Positions 1 to 4,723 of a stretch of DNA of 12,132 nt are shown one piece after another (position 1 is the first letter of the stretch; every line of letters begins with the position of its first letter). The stretch is from positions 1 through 12,132 of the forward strand of contig JACRDV010000094.1 in assembly GCA_024860865.1 (NCBI GenBank), read 5' to 3'. The notes under the pieces are model-generated. The model ran no database searches, had not been told where the DNA came from, and was given only the letters and a program-made list of their open reading frames with translations. Position numbers and translations under genes: made by a program. This DNA is from JACRDV01 sp024860865 [NCBI: Methanobacteriota archaeon]. GTDB taxonomy: Archaea > JACRDV01.

Positions 1-141
1 AGAAAAATGACGATAAAGGATTATGCAAACATGTTCCAGGTTAACAAAAGGACCGCTATCAGGGATATGCAAAAACTGGTCAAACTTGCCTTTGTGGAAA
101 AGCACGGCGAAAGACGTGGGGCATATTTCATCGGGAAATGA
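1..141 (+). CDS. C-terminal end of a winged-helix DNA-binding protein (5' truncated by window)
   Basis: The open frame enters from the left edge and ends at TGA 139-141, giving 46 residues. They read as a winged helix-turn-helix: the first helix is around TIKDYANMF, the recognition helix around NKRTAIRDMQKLVK, and the wing ends in GERRGAYFIG. This arrangement is typical of the C-terminal domain of archaeal and bacterial AlbA_2/RecG-like or Fic-type regulators, but the N-terminal part that would identify the protein lies outside the window. The frame has no stop before the end of the domain, so this part looks intact. Family assignment beyond a winged helix is inference. Confidence 0.6.
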   Translation, partial: RKMTIKDYANMFQVNKRTAIRDMQKLVKLAFVEKHGERRGAYFIGK

Positions 142-185
142 ATGTCACCAAAAGATGGAAAATGTCACCAAAAATGTCACCAAAA
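141..185 (+). repeat. Three direct copies of a 13-nt unit (AATGTCACCAAAA)
   Basis: Copies are at 141-153, 161-173 and 173-185. The first is separated from the second by a short spacer, and the last two share a base to give a 12-nt period. In one frame the unit encodes Asn-Val-Thr-Lys. Short repeats of that kind are common as linkers next to the winged helix of AlbA_2/RecG-like proteins. Here they start exactly at the stop codon of the upstream winged helix, so they may be a shifted or decayed extension of that gene. A looser copy may lie near 295-308. Confidence 0.55.
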
Positions 186-368
186 TCTCTGGCTCTTTTC
201 TGCCCTGACCGATGTAAACAACAGTATTTTCTTGTTGCCCGGTCTTGCTATTTGTTCCTCTTTGTTCGCTGAATCCGAACGTGGCAGTTGTGGCAAATGT
301 GACAAAATAGGAGGGATATACATCAAGCGCGTGCTAGACGAGATTCGATTCTAACTTGTTCCGTTTGC
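186..368. other. Non-coding stretch with no recognisable gene
   Basis: No convincing gene was found on either strand. Open frames that cross it (for example a 70-codon frame from 142) begin in the direct repeats and show no domain, so I do not call them. Base composition becomes richer in G+C towards the integrase remnant. The stretch most likely is degraded flanking sequence of the upstream winged-helix gene and the recombinase remnant. Confidence 0.4.
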
Positions 369-449
369 TTATAGGATTTTTCTTGCCCTTTTCCAAGCCT
401 CTCTTTCCACGTAGTTCACCAGCTCTTGGACGGTCCGGAATTCACACAC
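369..449 (-). CDS. Possible 26-residue ORF behind a strong Shine-Dalgarno site
   Basis: On the minus strand a near-perfect AGGAGGTGAT (complement of about 455-465) is followed by GTG at 449 and a frame of 26 codons ending in TAA at 369-371. The GTG overlaps the last codons of the recombinase remnant. The peptide is rich in Arg, Lys and Glu and predicted helical (it contains VQELVNYVERE). It may be a genuine small downstream gene, or the start of a gene truncated when the element decayed. I recognise no family. Confidence 0.25.
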   Translation of the reverse strand: MCEFRTVQELVNYVEREAWKRARKIL

Positions 450-770
450 AATCTCGATCACCTCCTTTCAAATTTTGTTGAGAACGTTTCGCAAGGATCT
501 CCTCAACTTTCTTTTGGATCAGCTGCTCGATCGTTTCGGGAGTCATCAATTTCAGGAACTCCCTTTCCTTTTCATCAAGCTTAAGTGCGGCTTTCAGACT
601 CAGGGGCTTCCTGCGCTTCAAACAGAAATCCGCCTCGGGGGCATTTTCATGTCCGCAGATCTGGCACGACTGGGTTTTGGGCTGCTCGTGCTCCCTTTTC
701 TCGTCCTCGCCGAGTTTCCCGTACATTTTCAGAATGGCCTCGTCGGTATCCCTTCCTGAAAGGCTTATCT
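442..770 (-). pseudogene. C-terminal remnant of an archaeal tyrosine recombinase/integrase
   Basis: Read on the minus strand, residues about 36-143 of the 143-codon frame match the C-terminal end of archaeal Xer-like integrases: LSGRDTDEAILKMYGKL, then a zinc-ribbon-like segment with C70, C73 and C84, then a helical tail. In intact relatives the LSGRD block directly follows the catalytic Tyr-x-His. Here that position reads Lys-Ile-Ser, and everything upstream (the catalytic domain with its Arg and His residues) is missing. The fourth zinc ligand is Arg87, one base change from Cys. The gene is therefore dead as a recombinase. Residues 1-35 of the frame (about 771-873) look like unrelated sequence fused by chance, so I exclude them. 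It marks a former integrated element next to the HEPN operon. Confidence 0.7.
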
Positions 771-850
771 TGACAATAAATATGAGCACCTCCCGAAGTT
801 TGTATTTTGCCGATAATATTATCGGGAAATCGTGCGGTTGTTCGAACGAT

Positions 851-860
851 AATTTAAATA
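851..860 (+). promoter_or_regulatory. TATA box of the nucleotidyltransferase/HEPN operon
   Basis: AATTTAAATA is a good archaeal TATA element. Transcription would be expected to start about 25 bases downstream, near 880-885, giving a very short leader before ATG 906. The right edge of the element overlaps the first inverted repeat, which suggests that a bound repressor would block TBP/TFB. Confidence 0.6.
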
Positions 861-900
861 GTTGATTATTCAACTATATAGTTGACAAGTCAACAGTTGA
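858..900. promoter_or_regulatory. Operator-like array of inverted repeats (ATAGTTGA half-sites)
   Basis: ATAGTTGA (858-865) and TCAACTAT (870-877) form a perfect inverted repeat with a 4-base spacer. ATAGTTGA recurs at 878-885. GTTGAC and GTCAAC (881-886, 889-894) form a second perfect inverted repeat, and AGTTGA follows at 895-900. These half-sites span the TATA edge, the expected start site and the first codons. They are the natural binding sites for the winged-helix domain of the first gene product, implying autoregulation. The repeats are seen; the regulator is inferred. Confidence 0.6.
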
Positions 901-905
901 TTAAT

Positions 906-1487
906 ATGTTAAACGAAACCGAACTAAAGATATTGTCGGCTTTCTTTCCAGAAGGAACAGAAAGAACTACCAAAGAAATAGAAGAACGTTCAAGTTACTC
1001 CCATGAACGTGCTTATTCTACGCTCAAGGTTTTAGAAGAGAGAGGAATTTTATTGAAAAAGACAGTGGGAAAGGCACTTGTTTATTCCATCAAGAAATTT
1101 GATGACCTAGTTTATCTTTGCTTTACTTATTATTCAATAAACAGAAAGAGCAGTTTTGTTAAAAAATACCCTCATGCATGGAAAGCGATTGAAGAATTTA
1201 TTAACAAAACAAAGCTGGAAATGGTTGTATTGTTTGGAAGCTACTCTAAAGATGAGGCAAATGAAAGAAGCGACATAGACGTTTTATGTATTAATGGAAG
1301 CTCAGAAACCGAAAAAATTGCTTTATCTTTAAGGCATAAGTACAATTTGAGAATAAGCCCCGTTGTTGTCAGTAAAGAAGATTTCAAAAATATAAAGAAG
1401 GATAATCCAGAGTTATGGGAAGAGCTTGTAAAATTTGGAATTATCCTGAAAGGGCAAGAATTATTTTATGATTTAATTTACGGGTGA
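906..1487 (+). CDS. Winged-helix / minimal nucleotidyltransferase (MNT) fusion protein
   Basis: This is a 193-residue protein. Residues about 1-65 form a winged helix-turn-helix (TTKEIEERSSYSHERAYSTL followed by a wing). Residues about 105-160 form a minimal nucleotidyltransferase domain with the signature GSYS (111-114) and, nine residues on, Asp123 and Asp125 of a DID metal-binding pair. The usual third acidic residue is not evident in the following strand (ISPVVVSKEDF). MNT proteins paired with HEPN proteins act as antitoxins, in studied cases by AMPylating the HEPN partner; that role is inferred here. I prefer ATG 906: a TTG at 882 would add eight residues but lies inside the operator and at the expected transcription start. 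The stop is followed four bases later by the HEPN gene. Confidence 0.8.
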   Translation: MLNETELKILSAFFPEGTERTTKEIEERSSYSHERAYSTLKVLEERGILLKKTVGKALVYSIKKFDDLVYLCFTYYSINRKSSFVKKYPHAWKAIEEFINKTKLEMVVLFGSYSKDEANERSDIDVLCINGSSETEKIALSLRHKYNLRISPVVVSKEDFKNIKKDNPELWEELVKFGIILKGQELFYDLIYG

Positions 1488-1491
1488 TTAA

Positions 1492-2037
1492 ATGGAAAAG
1501 GGTATCAGTTGGTTCATTCAGGAAGGATTGCTGGCAAAAACGCCATTCATACAAAAATTGACTCAGAAATTCATTGACAAGGCGAAGAACAACCTCATCA
1601 CGTTGAGCATTCTTTTTGACCTTCATAATAACAAGGGAGTAAGAGATGCTCTTAATGTCCCTGAAGAATATGATTCAAGCGAATGGGTTGTAGTCTGCGC
1701 TTACTATGCAATGTATATGGCAGCATCAGCAGCACTCGCCAAAATAAATTACAAAAGCAAAAATCACACAGCAACAGTTCTTGCTCTCGAAACGTTTTTT
1801 GTAAAGAAACAATTACTGGAAGAAAAATACTTGAAAATGATTGAGAAGGCGCAGTTGGAAAAAGAGTATGTGGATAACTTGAATCTTGCGAGAGACAGAA
1901 GAGAGATTGCACAATACAGTGTCACAAAAGAAACGACAAGAAAGATTGCTGAAGAAATCAAGGAAGATGCTTACAAGTTTGTGGAAAGGATAGAGAGATT
2001 AATTGATAGTCTAAGTTCGGGTGTTGTTGAAATATGA
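1492..2037 (+). CDS. HEPN-domain protein (UPF0332-like), probable toxin partner of the MNT protein
   Basis: The protein has 181 residues and is all helical. Residues about 64-105 hold the typical HEPN helix with YYAMY (71-75) and the segment ending in NHTATVLALETFFV. The second conserved helix carries Arg134 to Tyr142 (RDRREIAQY). Many HEPN ribonucleases have Arg-x4-6-His here. This protein has no His in that helix and instead resembles the Arg-x-x-Ala-Asp/Gln-Tyr form of UPF0332 HEPN proteins, so RNase activity is uncertain. The Tyr could be the residue modified by a cognate MNT enzyme. GGGTGA just upstream of ATG 1492 serves as ribosome-binding site. It follows the MNT gene by four bases and overlaps the next gene by four. 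Confidence 0.75.
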   Translation: MEKGISWFIQEGLLAKTPFIQKLTQKFIDKAKNNLITLSILFDLHNNKGVRDALNVPEEYDSSEWVVVCAYYAMYMAASAALAKINYKSKNHTATVLALETFFVKKQLLEEKYLKMIEKAQLEKEYVDNLNLARDRREIAQYSVTKETTRKIAEEIKEDAYKFVERIERLIDSLSSGVVEI

Positions 2038-2321
2038 CAATCAAAAAATTCGCTTTATTGAAATGGGCATTCTGGATAATCATTTTTCTAACAGCCATAA
2101 GTACAATTTCAATCATATATTGTAACCACAAGGGTTTGATAATGAGTAATGAAACTGATGCTACTTTTTCAGACACTATTTTTTCAAACGGTCTGAGCCT
2201 TATTTTTAGCATTATTGGTTTTCTTGTAGCACTAATCCTTTTTTTAGTGCAGTATATAGGAACAAAGTTTGATTCTCACGAACTTGAGAAATCCCCAACA
2301 TCAAATAAACTTCATATATAA
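2034..2321 (+). CDS. Small two-helix membrane protein, third gene of the MNT/HEPN operon
   Basis: This is a 95-residue protein. Hydrophobic segments at about 11-30 and 53-75 are separated by a 22-residue loop with acidic residues. Lysines at 4, 5 and 10 favour an N-in hairpin, with both ends in the cytoplasm and a 20-residue polar C-terminal tail. The start codon sits in an ATGA overlap with the HEPN stop, so translation is coupled and the gene belongs to the operon. The helix-2 region (IIGFLVALILFLVQY) loosely resembles multi-helix archaeal membrane proteins, so truncation of a longer protein is possible. I recognise no family. Its position suggests a membrane-acting effector, anchor or immunity component. 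Confidence 0.6.
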   Translation: MTIKKFALLKWAFWIIIFLTAISTISIIYCNHKGLIMSNETDATFSDTIFSNGLSLIFSIIGFLVALILFLVQYIGTKFDSHELEKSPTSNKLHI

Positions 2322-2372
2322 TTTTCAATTTCATTGCACTATACATCAAGCTGTTATTTCCTTATACATTGA

Positions 2373-2498
2373 TCAGCCCAAAAATTTGGCGAGTTCCCTT
2401 ATGGTGAATTCCTTCTCTCGATATCTCCAAAGCGTTCTAAGAACCTTTACTTTTACCCTGGAACCTAACAGCATTTCAATTAAATCATGAAACCGCAT
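2373..2498 (-). pseudogene. Truncated winged-helix N-terminus of an archaeal regulator/nucleotidyltransferase
   Basis: From ATG at 2498 on the minus strand, 41 codons lead to TGA at 2373-2375. The peptide contains LIEMLLGSRVKVKVLRTLW and FTIRELAKFLG. This is the start of the widespread archaeal winged helix (family pattern: L-G-S-R-x-R-V-K-I-L-R, then F-x-x-R-E-L-A), usually followed by a nucleotidyltransferase or a second regulatory domain. The frame stops before the recognition helix is complete and nothing homologous follows, so this is a broken gene. It converges with the HEPN operon. Confidence 0.6.
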
Positions 2499-2518
2499 GG
2501 CTATCACTGTAAACTAAA

Positions 2519-2534
2519 GTTTCCATATGGAAAC
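2519..2534. promoter_or_regulatory. 16-bp perfect palindrome, operator-like
   Basis: GTTTCCATATGGAAAC is a perfect palindrome. After a 3-base mismatch on each side it extends by ACT/AGT (2513-2515 and 2538-2540). It lies 21 bases upstream of the minus-strand winged-helix start at 2498. It is well placed to be the operator of that now-broken regulator. Confidence 0.5.
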
Positions 2535-2572
2535 AAAAGTAAAAAAAACTTTCGCACCAAAAGAAAAAAAGG

Positions 2573-2639
2573 GAAGATGCGGGAGAGAGTGGAGACATCG
2601 CCAGCTCTTGGGGGGTTCAAGTCCCACCGCACCATCTTC
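2573..2639. repeat. Inverted repeat flanking the tRNA-like remnant
   Basis: GAAGATG (2573-2579) and CATCTTC (2633-2639) are perfect reverse complements enclosing the tRNA-like sequence. Together with GCGG/CCGC the RNA could close a long stem with a 3-base ACC bulge. The heptamer CGCACCA at its end (2628-2634) also occurs at 2553-2559. Whether this is a structure or coincidence cannot be decided from one sequence. Confidence 0.35.
2579..2634 (+). pseudogene. Degenerate tRNA-like sequence (tRNA remnant)
   Basis: The 3' part looks like a tRNA: GGGGG (2611-2615), TTCAAGT (2616-2622), CCCAC (2623-2627, one mismatch in the five-pair T stem), and an end reading CCGCACCA. The 5' end reads GCGGGAG, and GCGG pairs with CCGC. 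Between them only about 30 bases remain, too few for D and anticodon arms, and a seven-pair acceptor stem cannot be formed. It resembles a class II (Leu/Ser) tRNA shortened by deletions. The Haloarcula S9 operon has a tRNA-Leu directly before the L18e gene, the same position as here, which favours decay of an operon tRNA. An integration scar is the alternative. Confidence 0.4.
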
Positions 2640-2862
2640 AGATGACAAAAAAGCAAGAAATCAACGACATCTTTAGACATAAAAAGTAGGATTAATTGTT
2701 GAACGCATTCAAAGTACTTAACGCTTTTTTGCACTAACCTAACGAAAAAAACTTTTATCTTATGAATTATATCCTACAAGCTTATTAAGTAGAATTTATC
2801 TTGAAGAAAGAGCCCAATTAAAGAATAAGCTGAGAGGTTAAGAAGAATCTGGGAGGAGAAAA
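2640..2862. other. Leader and upstream region of the ribosomal cluster
   Basis: There is no gene here. A T-run (CTTTTTTG, about 2724-2731) could end upstream transcription. The promoter of the L18e operon follows, and the expected leader of roughly 80 bases contains an 8-bp inverted repeat, AGCTTATT (2779-2786) and AATAAGCT (2824-2831). A long structured leader is unusual for an archaeal gene and could serve autoregulation by a ribosomal protein; this is inference. Confidence 0.4.
2743..2759 (+). promoter_or_regulatory. BRE/TATA promoter of the rpl18e operon
   Basis: The purine-rich CGAAAAAA (2743-2750) resembles a BRE and is followed by the TATA-like CTTTTATC (2752-2759). Transcription would start near 2780. 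This is the only good promoter between the tRNA remnant and the L18e start. Confidence 0.55.
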
Positions 2863-3225
2863 ATGCCACCAACCGGTCCAACTAATCCAAGGCTACGCAG
2901 ACTCATTGTGCTGCTGCAGAGGAAATCCCGGAAGGAGAAAGCCGCTATTTGGAAAGACTTATCTAGAAAACTCGAACGTCCGAGCAGAAAACGCGCTGAA
3001 GTTAACATCAGCAGGATTGCTCGCTTTACAAATCAGAATTCTATAGTAGTTATACCGGGCAAAGTTTTAGGAGCTGGAACTATCAAACATCCAGTTACAG
3101 TTGCCGCAGTTAAATTTTCAAAAGAAGCAAAACGGAAGATTGAGGCAGCAGGAGGGCAGTGCTTGCCGATTGAATTTTTGTTGGATAAAAATCCGAAGGG
3201 TTCAAGAGTCACTATCATGGAGTAA
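2863..3225 (+). CDS. rpl18e: Large ribosomal subunit protein L18e (eL18)
   Basis: The product has 120 residues, the usual archaeal length. The N-terminus GPTNPRLRRLI and the segment RAEVNISRIARF are family hallmarks, followed by the VVIPGKVLGAG block typical of the L18e/L15 fold. The protein is a structural part of the 50S subunit found in archaea and eukaryotes. GGGAGG at 2851-2856 gives a strong ribosome-binding site seven bases before ATG. It is the first gene of the cluster and is followed five bases later by rpl13. Confidence 0.95.
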   Translation: MPPTGPTNPRLRRLIVLLQRKSRKEKAAIWKDLSRKLERPSRKRAEVNISRIARFTNQNSIVVIPGKVLGAGTIKHPVTVAAVKFSKEAKRKIEAAGGQCLPIEFLLDKNPKGSRVTIME

Positions 3226-3230
3226 TTTTT

Positions 3231-3668
3231 ATGGAGCTTATAATCGATGCTGATGGATTAATTTTAGGCCGAATGGCAAGCTTTGTTGCTAAAAAGTTGC
3301 TTGAAGGAAATAAAGTCTTTATTTTAAATGCTGAAAATGCTATTATATCTGGTTCACCTAGAACTACCTTTGAAAAGTACAAACGAAGAATTGATCGCGG
3401 TGGAATTTCTAGGTCTGGGCCATATTATCCAAGGAGGCCGGATCTTTTAGTTAAGCGCGCTATTAGGGGCATGCTTCCATATAAACAAGAGAAAGGTCGG
3501 TCTGCCTTGAAAAAATTGCGGGTTTACATTGGAGTTCCAGAGGACCTTTCTGATAAAAAAGCTGAAAGAATTGCCTCTGCTGATGCAAAAAGGCTAAGTA
3601 GAGCTAGGGTTATTAAAATTGGAGAGCTTTGCCACCACTTGGGTTGGACAGGGGGTAAAATTGGTTAA
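3231..3668 (+). CDS. rpl13: Large ribosomal subunit protein L13 (uL13)
   Basis: The product has 145 residues. [18 protein letters not shown] at the N-terminus, NAENAIISG, and [21 protein letters not shown] in the middle are characteristic of archaeal L13. It is a 50S subunit protein. The start ATG follows the L18e stop by five bases with no strong Shine-Dalgarno site, so translation is probably coupled. Its last eight bases overlap the TTG start of rps9. Confidence 0.95.
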   Translation: MELIIDADGLILGRMASFVAKKLLEGNKVFILNAENAIISGSPRTTFEKYKRRIDRGGISRSGPYYPRRPDLLVKRAIRGMLPYKQEKGRSALKKLRVYIGVPEDLSDKKAERIASADAKRLSRARVIKIGELCHHLGWTGGKIG

Positions 3669-4056
3669 GATAGTTCATGTAAGTGGGAAAAGAAAGACCG
3701 CTATCGCTAGAGCTACGGTTAAAAAAGGCAGTGGAGTAGTGAGAGTTAATAAGAAATTAATCGATATTATTCAGCCCGAACTTGCTAAGTTAAAATTAAT
3801 GGAACCCCTCGTTGTTGCTGCTGATGCCGTTCAGAAAGTAAATATTGACGTGAGCGTAGTTGGCGGAGGAGTAATGGGTCAAGCTGAAGCTGCTCGAACT
3901 GCGATTGCTAGAGGGTTAGTAGGTTGGGATTCTAAACTCAAAAAAAAATTCCTTGAGTATGATAGAACCTTGTTAGCAGGAGACCCAAGACGGAAAGAAC
4001 CGAAAAAAACCGGAGGCCGTGGAGCCAGAAAAAGGCGGCAGAAATCATATAGGTGA
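3661..4056 (+). CDS. rps9: Small ribosomal subunit protein S9 (uS9)
   Basis: The product has 131 residues when started at TTG 3661. I choose this over the longer frame from ATG 3619 because family members begin just before [14 protein letters not shown], and because GGGGGT (3651-3656) is correctly spaced for TTG. The upstream extension would lie wholly within rpl13. [15 protein letters not shown] and the basic tail ending KRRQKSYR are diagnostic; the C-terminal Arg contacts P-site tRNA in ribosomes. The start overlaps the rpl13 stop by eight bases, indicating coupling. Confidence 0.93.
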   Translation: MVKIVHVSGKRKTAIARATVKKGSGVVRVNKKLIDIIQPELAKLKLMEPLVVAADAVQKVNIDVSVVGGGVMGQAEAARTAIARGLVGWDSKLKKKFLEYDRTLLAGDPRRKEPKKTGGRGARKRRQKSYR

Positions 4057-4060
4057 AATT

Positions 4061-4261
4061 ATGATCATTCCAATTAGGTGCTTCAGCTGCGGGAGTTTAA
4101 TCGCAGATAAGTATGAAAAATTTTTAGAGCGCGTAAAAAAAGGTGATGAGCCTAAAAAAGTTTTAGATGAACTAGGATTGAACAAATATTGTTGCCGTAG
4201 AATGATAATTAGTCATGTTGAATTAATTGATGAAATTGCAAAATTCCGAGAGATCATGTAA
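4061..4261 (+). CDS. rpoN: DNA-directed RNA polymerase subunit N (Rpo10)
   Basis: This 66-residue protein starts at ATG 4061. The upstream in-frame ATG at 4019 would read into rps9 and add residues unlike the family. IPIRCFSCG with Cys7 and Cys10, and YCCRRM with Cys44 and Cys45, are the zinc-binding residues of the RPB10 fold. The subunit bridges the D/L platform and the catalytic core of archaeal RNA polymerase. AGGTG at 4051-4055 precedes the start. It ends the first transcriptional block; a T-rich stretch and the tRNA gene follow. Confidence 0.95.
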   Translation: MIIPIRCFSCGSLIADKYEKFLERVKKGDEPKKVLDELGLNKYCCRRMIISHVELIDEIAKFREIM

Positions 4262-4360
4262 CACTCATTGAAAACTTTTAAATCACATGGACTTTTAAGT
4301 AACTCCTTTTTAATCTTAATCAGAAAGCTTTTACATAATGAAGCTTTAATTTCATTTAGT
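4262..4360 (+). promoter_or_regulatory. T-rich terminator-like run and promoter elements before tRNA-Pro
   Basis: GAAAACTTTTAAATC (4270-4284) is a BRE/TATA-like element, followed by the T-run CTTTTTAAT (4306-4314), which may end the rpoN transcript. GAAAGCTTTTACATA (4323-4337) lies about 24-38 bases before the tRNA 5' end, the right distance for a tRNA promoter. AAAGCTT (4324-4330) and AAGCTTT (4341-4347) form an inverted repeat around this site. Confidence 0.45.
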
Positions 4361-4395
4361 GGGGCCGTAGGGTAGCTTGGTCCATCCTACCAGCC

Positions 4396-4432
4396 ATAGA
4401 GACTGCCAAGAAAGAGCAGTTCTCAACTGGAA
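4396..4432 (+). other. tRNA-Pro intron 1 (37 nt, position 32/33)
   Basis: The intron folds on itself through GAGACTGC (4399-4406) and GCAGTTCTC (4416-4424), complementary apart from one extra T. The central 4-bp helix is CCAG (4390-4393) with CTGG (4427-4430), flanked by 3-base bulges. The outer helix is weak. Position 32/33 differs from the usual 37/38 site. Confidence 0.7.
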
Positions 4433-4445
4433 TGGGGCGCTGGTG

Positions 4446-4467
4446 ATTATTTATAAATTAACCAGAA
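4446..4467 (+). other. tRNA-Pro intron 2 (22 nt, position 45/46)
   Basis: Central helix CTGG (4440-4443) pairs with CCAG (4462-4465), with bulges TGA (4444-4446) and AAA (4466-4468) and a short AT-only inner helix. Note that CTGG here is part of the exon anticodon stem. The two introns therefore use mutually competing CCAG/CTGG pairings and may have to be spliced in order. Confidence 0.65.
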
Positions 4468-4516
4468 ACTCGAGTTCAAATCTCGACGGCCCCACCAATT
4501 TAGGAAGGGATTCTAA

Positions 4517-4708
4517 TTGCGGAAAGGTAAGCTCACTCGCTTTGAAAAAGCAAGAATAATTGGAGCACGAGCTTTACAAATTGCTATGGGTGCACCAAGC
4601 CTTATTGATGTTCCTGCACATATTAAAAATCCAATCGATATTGCACAATATGAAACTAAGAAGAGGATGTTACCTATTACCGTTCGACGTATGCTAGGAC
4701 ATAAATAA
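4517..4708 (+). CDS. rpoK: DNA-directed RNA polymerase subunit K (Rpo6)
   Basis: The product has 63 residues with TTG start at 4517, supported by GGAAGGG (4503-4509). [20 protein letters not shown] and the C-terminal [14 protein letters not shown] are the conserved helices of the omega/RPB6 family, which latches the largest polymerase subunit. The gene starts 19 bases after the tRNA CCA, so a shared precursor with the tRNA is likely. Stop TAA 4706-4708 is followed within a few bases by the enolase ribosome-binding site. Confidence 0.93.
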   Translation: MRKGKLTRFEKARIIGARALQIAMGAPSLIDVPAHIKNPIDIAQYETKKRMLPITVRRMLGHK

Positions 4709-4723
4709 CATGGAGGGAAAATC

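Larger units (their letters stand above)
4361..4497 (+). tRNA. tRNA-Pro(GGG) with two non-canonical introns and encoded CCA
   Basis: Acceptor arms GGGGCCG (4361-4367) and CGGCCCC (4487-4493) pair fully, with discriminator A 4494 and encoded CCA 4495-4497. The D arm is GGGT/TCCT with an AGCTTGGTCCA loop, and the T arm is TCGAG-TTCAAAT-CTCGA (4470-4486). The anticodon stem is CCAGC (4390-4394) with GCTGG (4439-4443). A canonical loop needs removal of 4396-4432 (37 nt, after position 32), leaving C-T-GGG-G-C with anticodon GGG at 4434-4436. A normal variable loop needs removal of 4446-4467 (22 nt, after position 45), leaving TGAC. Both introns have bulge-helix-bulge-like junctions: CCAG/CTGG with bulges CCA and AAT, and CTGG/CCAG with bulges TGA and AAA. 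The mature RNA would be 75 nt plus CCA. The gene lies between rpoN and rpoK. Confidence 0.85.

Noticed and set aside
142-354. 70-codon open frame starting in the direct repeats
   Set aside because: It begins with translated repeat units and continues into sequence with no domain, no ribosome-binding site and no promoter.
771-873. N-terminal 35 residues of the minus-strand integrase frame as part of the protein
   Set aside because: They do not resemble a recombinase and overlap the promoter of the divergent MNT operon.
2269-2490. 73-codon plus-strand frame as a frameshifted continuation of the membrane protein
   Set aside because: Its second half is antisense to the recognisable minus-strand winged helix, and no hydrophobic continuation is convincing.
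2579-2634. A functional tRNA, or a split-tRNA half
   Set aside because: No D arm, anticodon arm or complete acceptor stem can be built, and no complementary TGGTGCG 5' half is seen in the window.
2636-2690. C/D box small RNA near GATGAC
   Set aside because: No good box D (CTGA) lies at a suitable distance and the C box match is weak.
2504-2734. 76-codon minus-strand frame
   Set aside because: It is the antisense of the tRNA-like remnant plus AT-rich flanks (MVRWDLNP is the reverse of a T arm), a well-known artefact.
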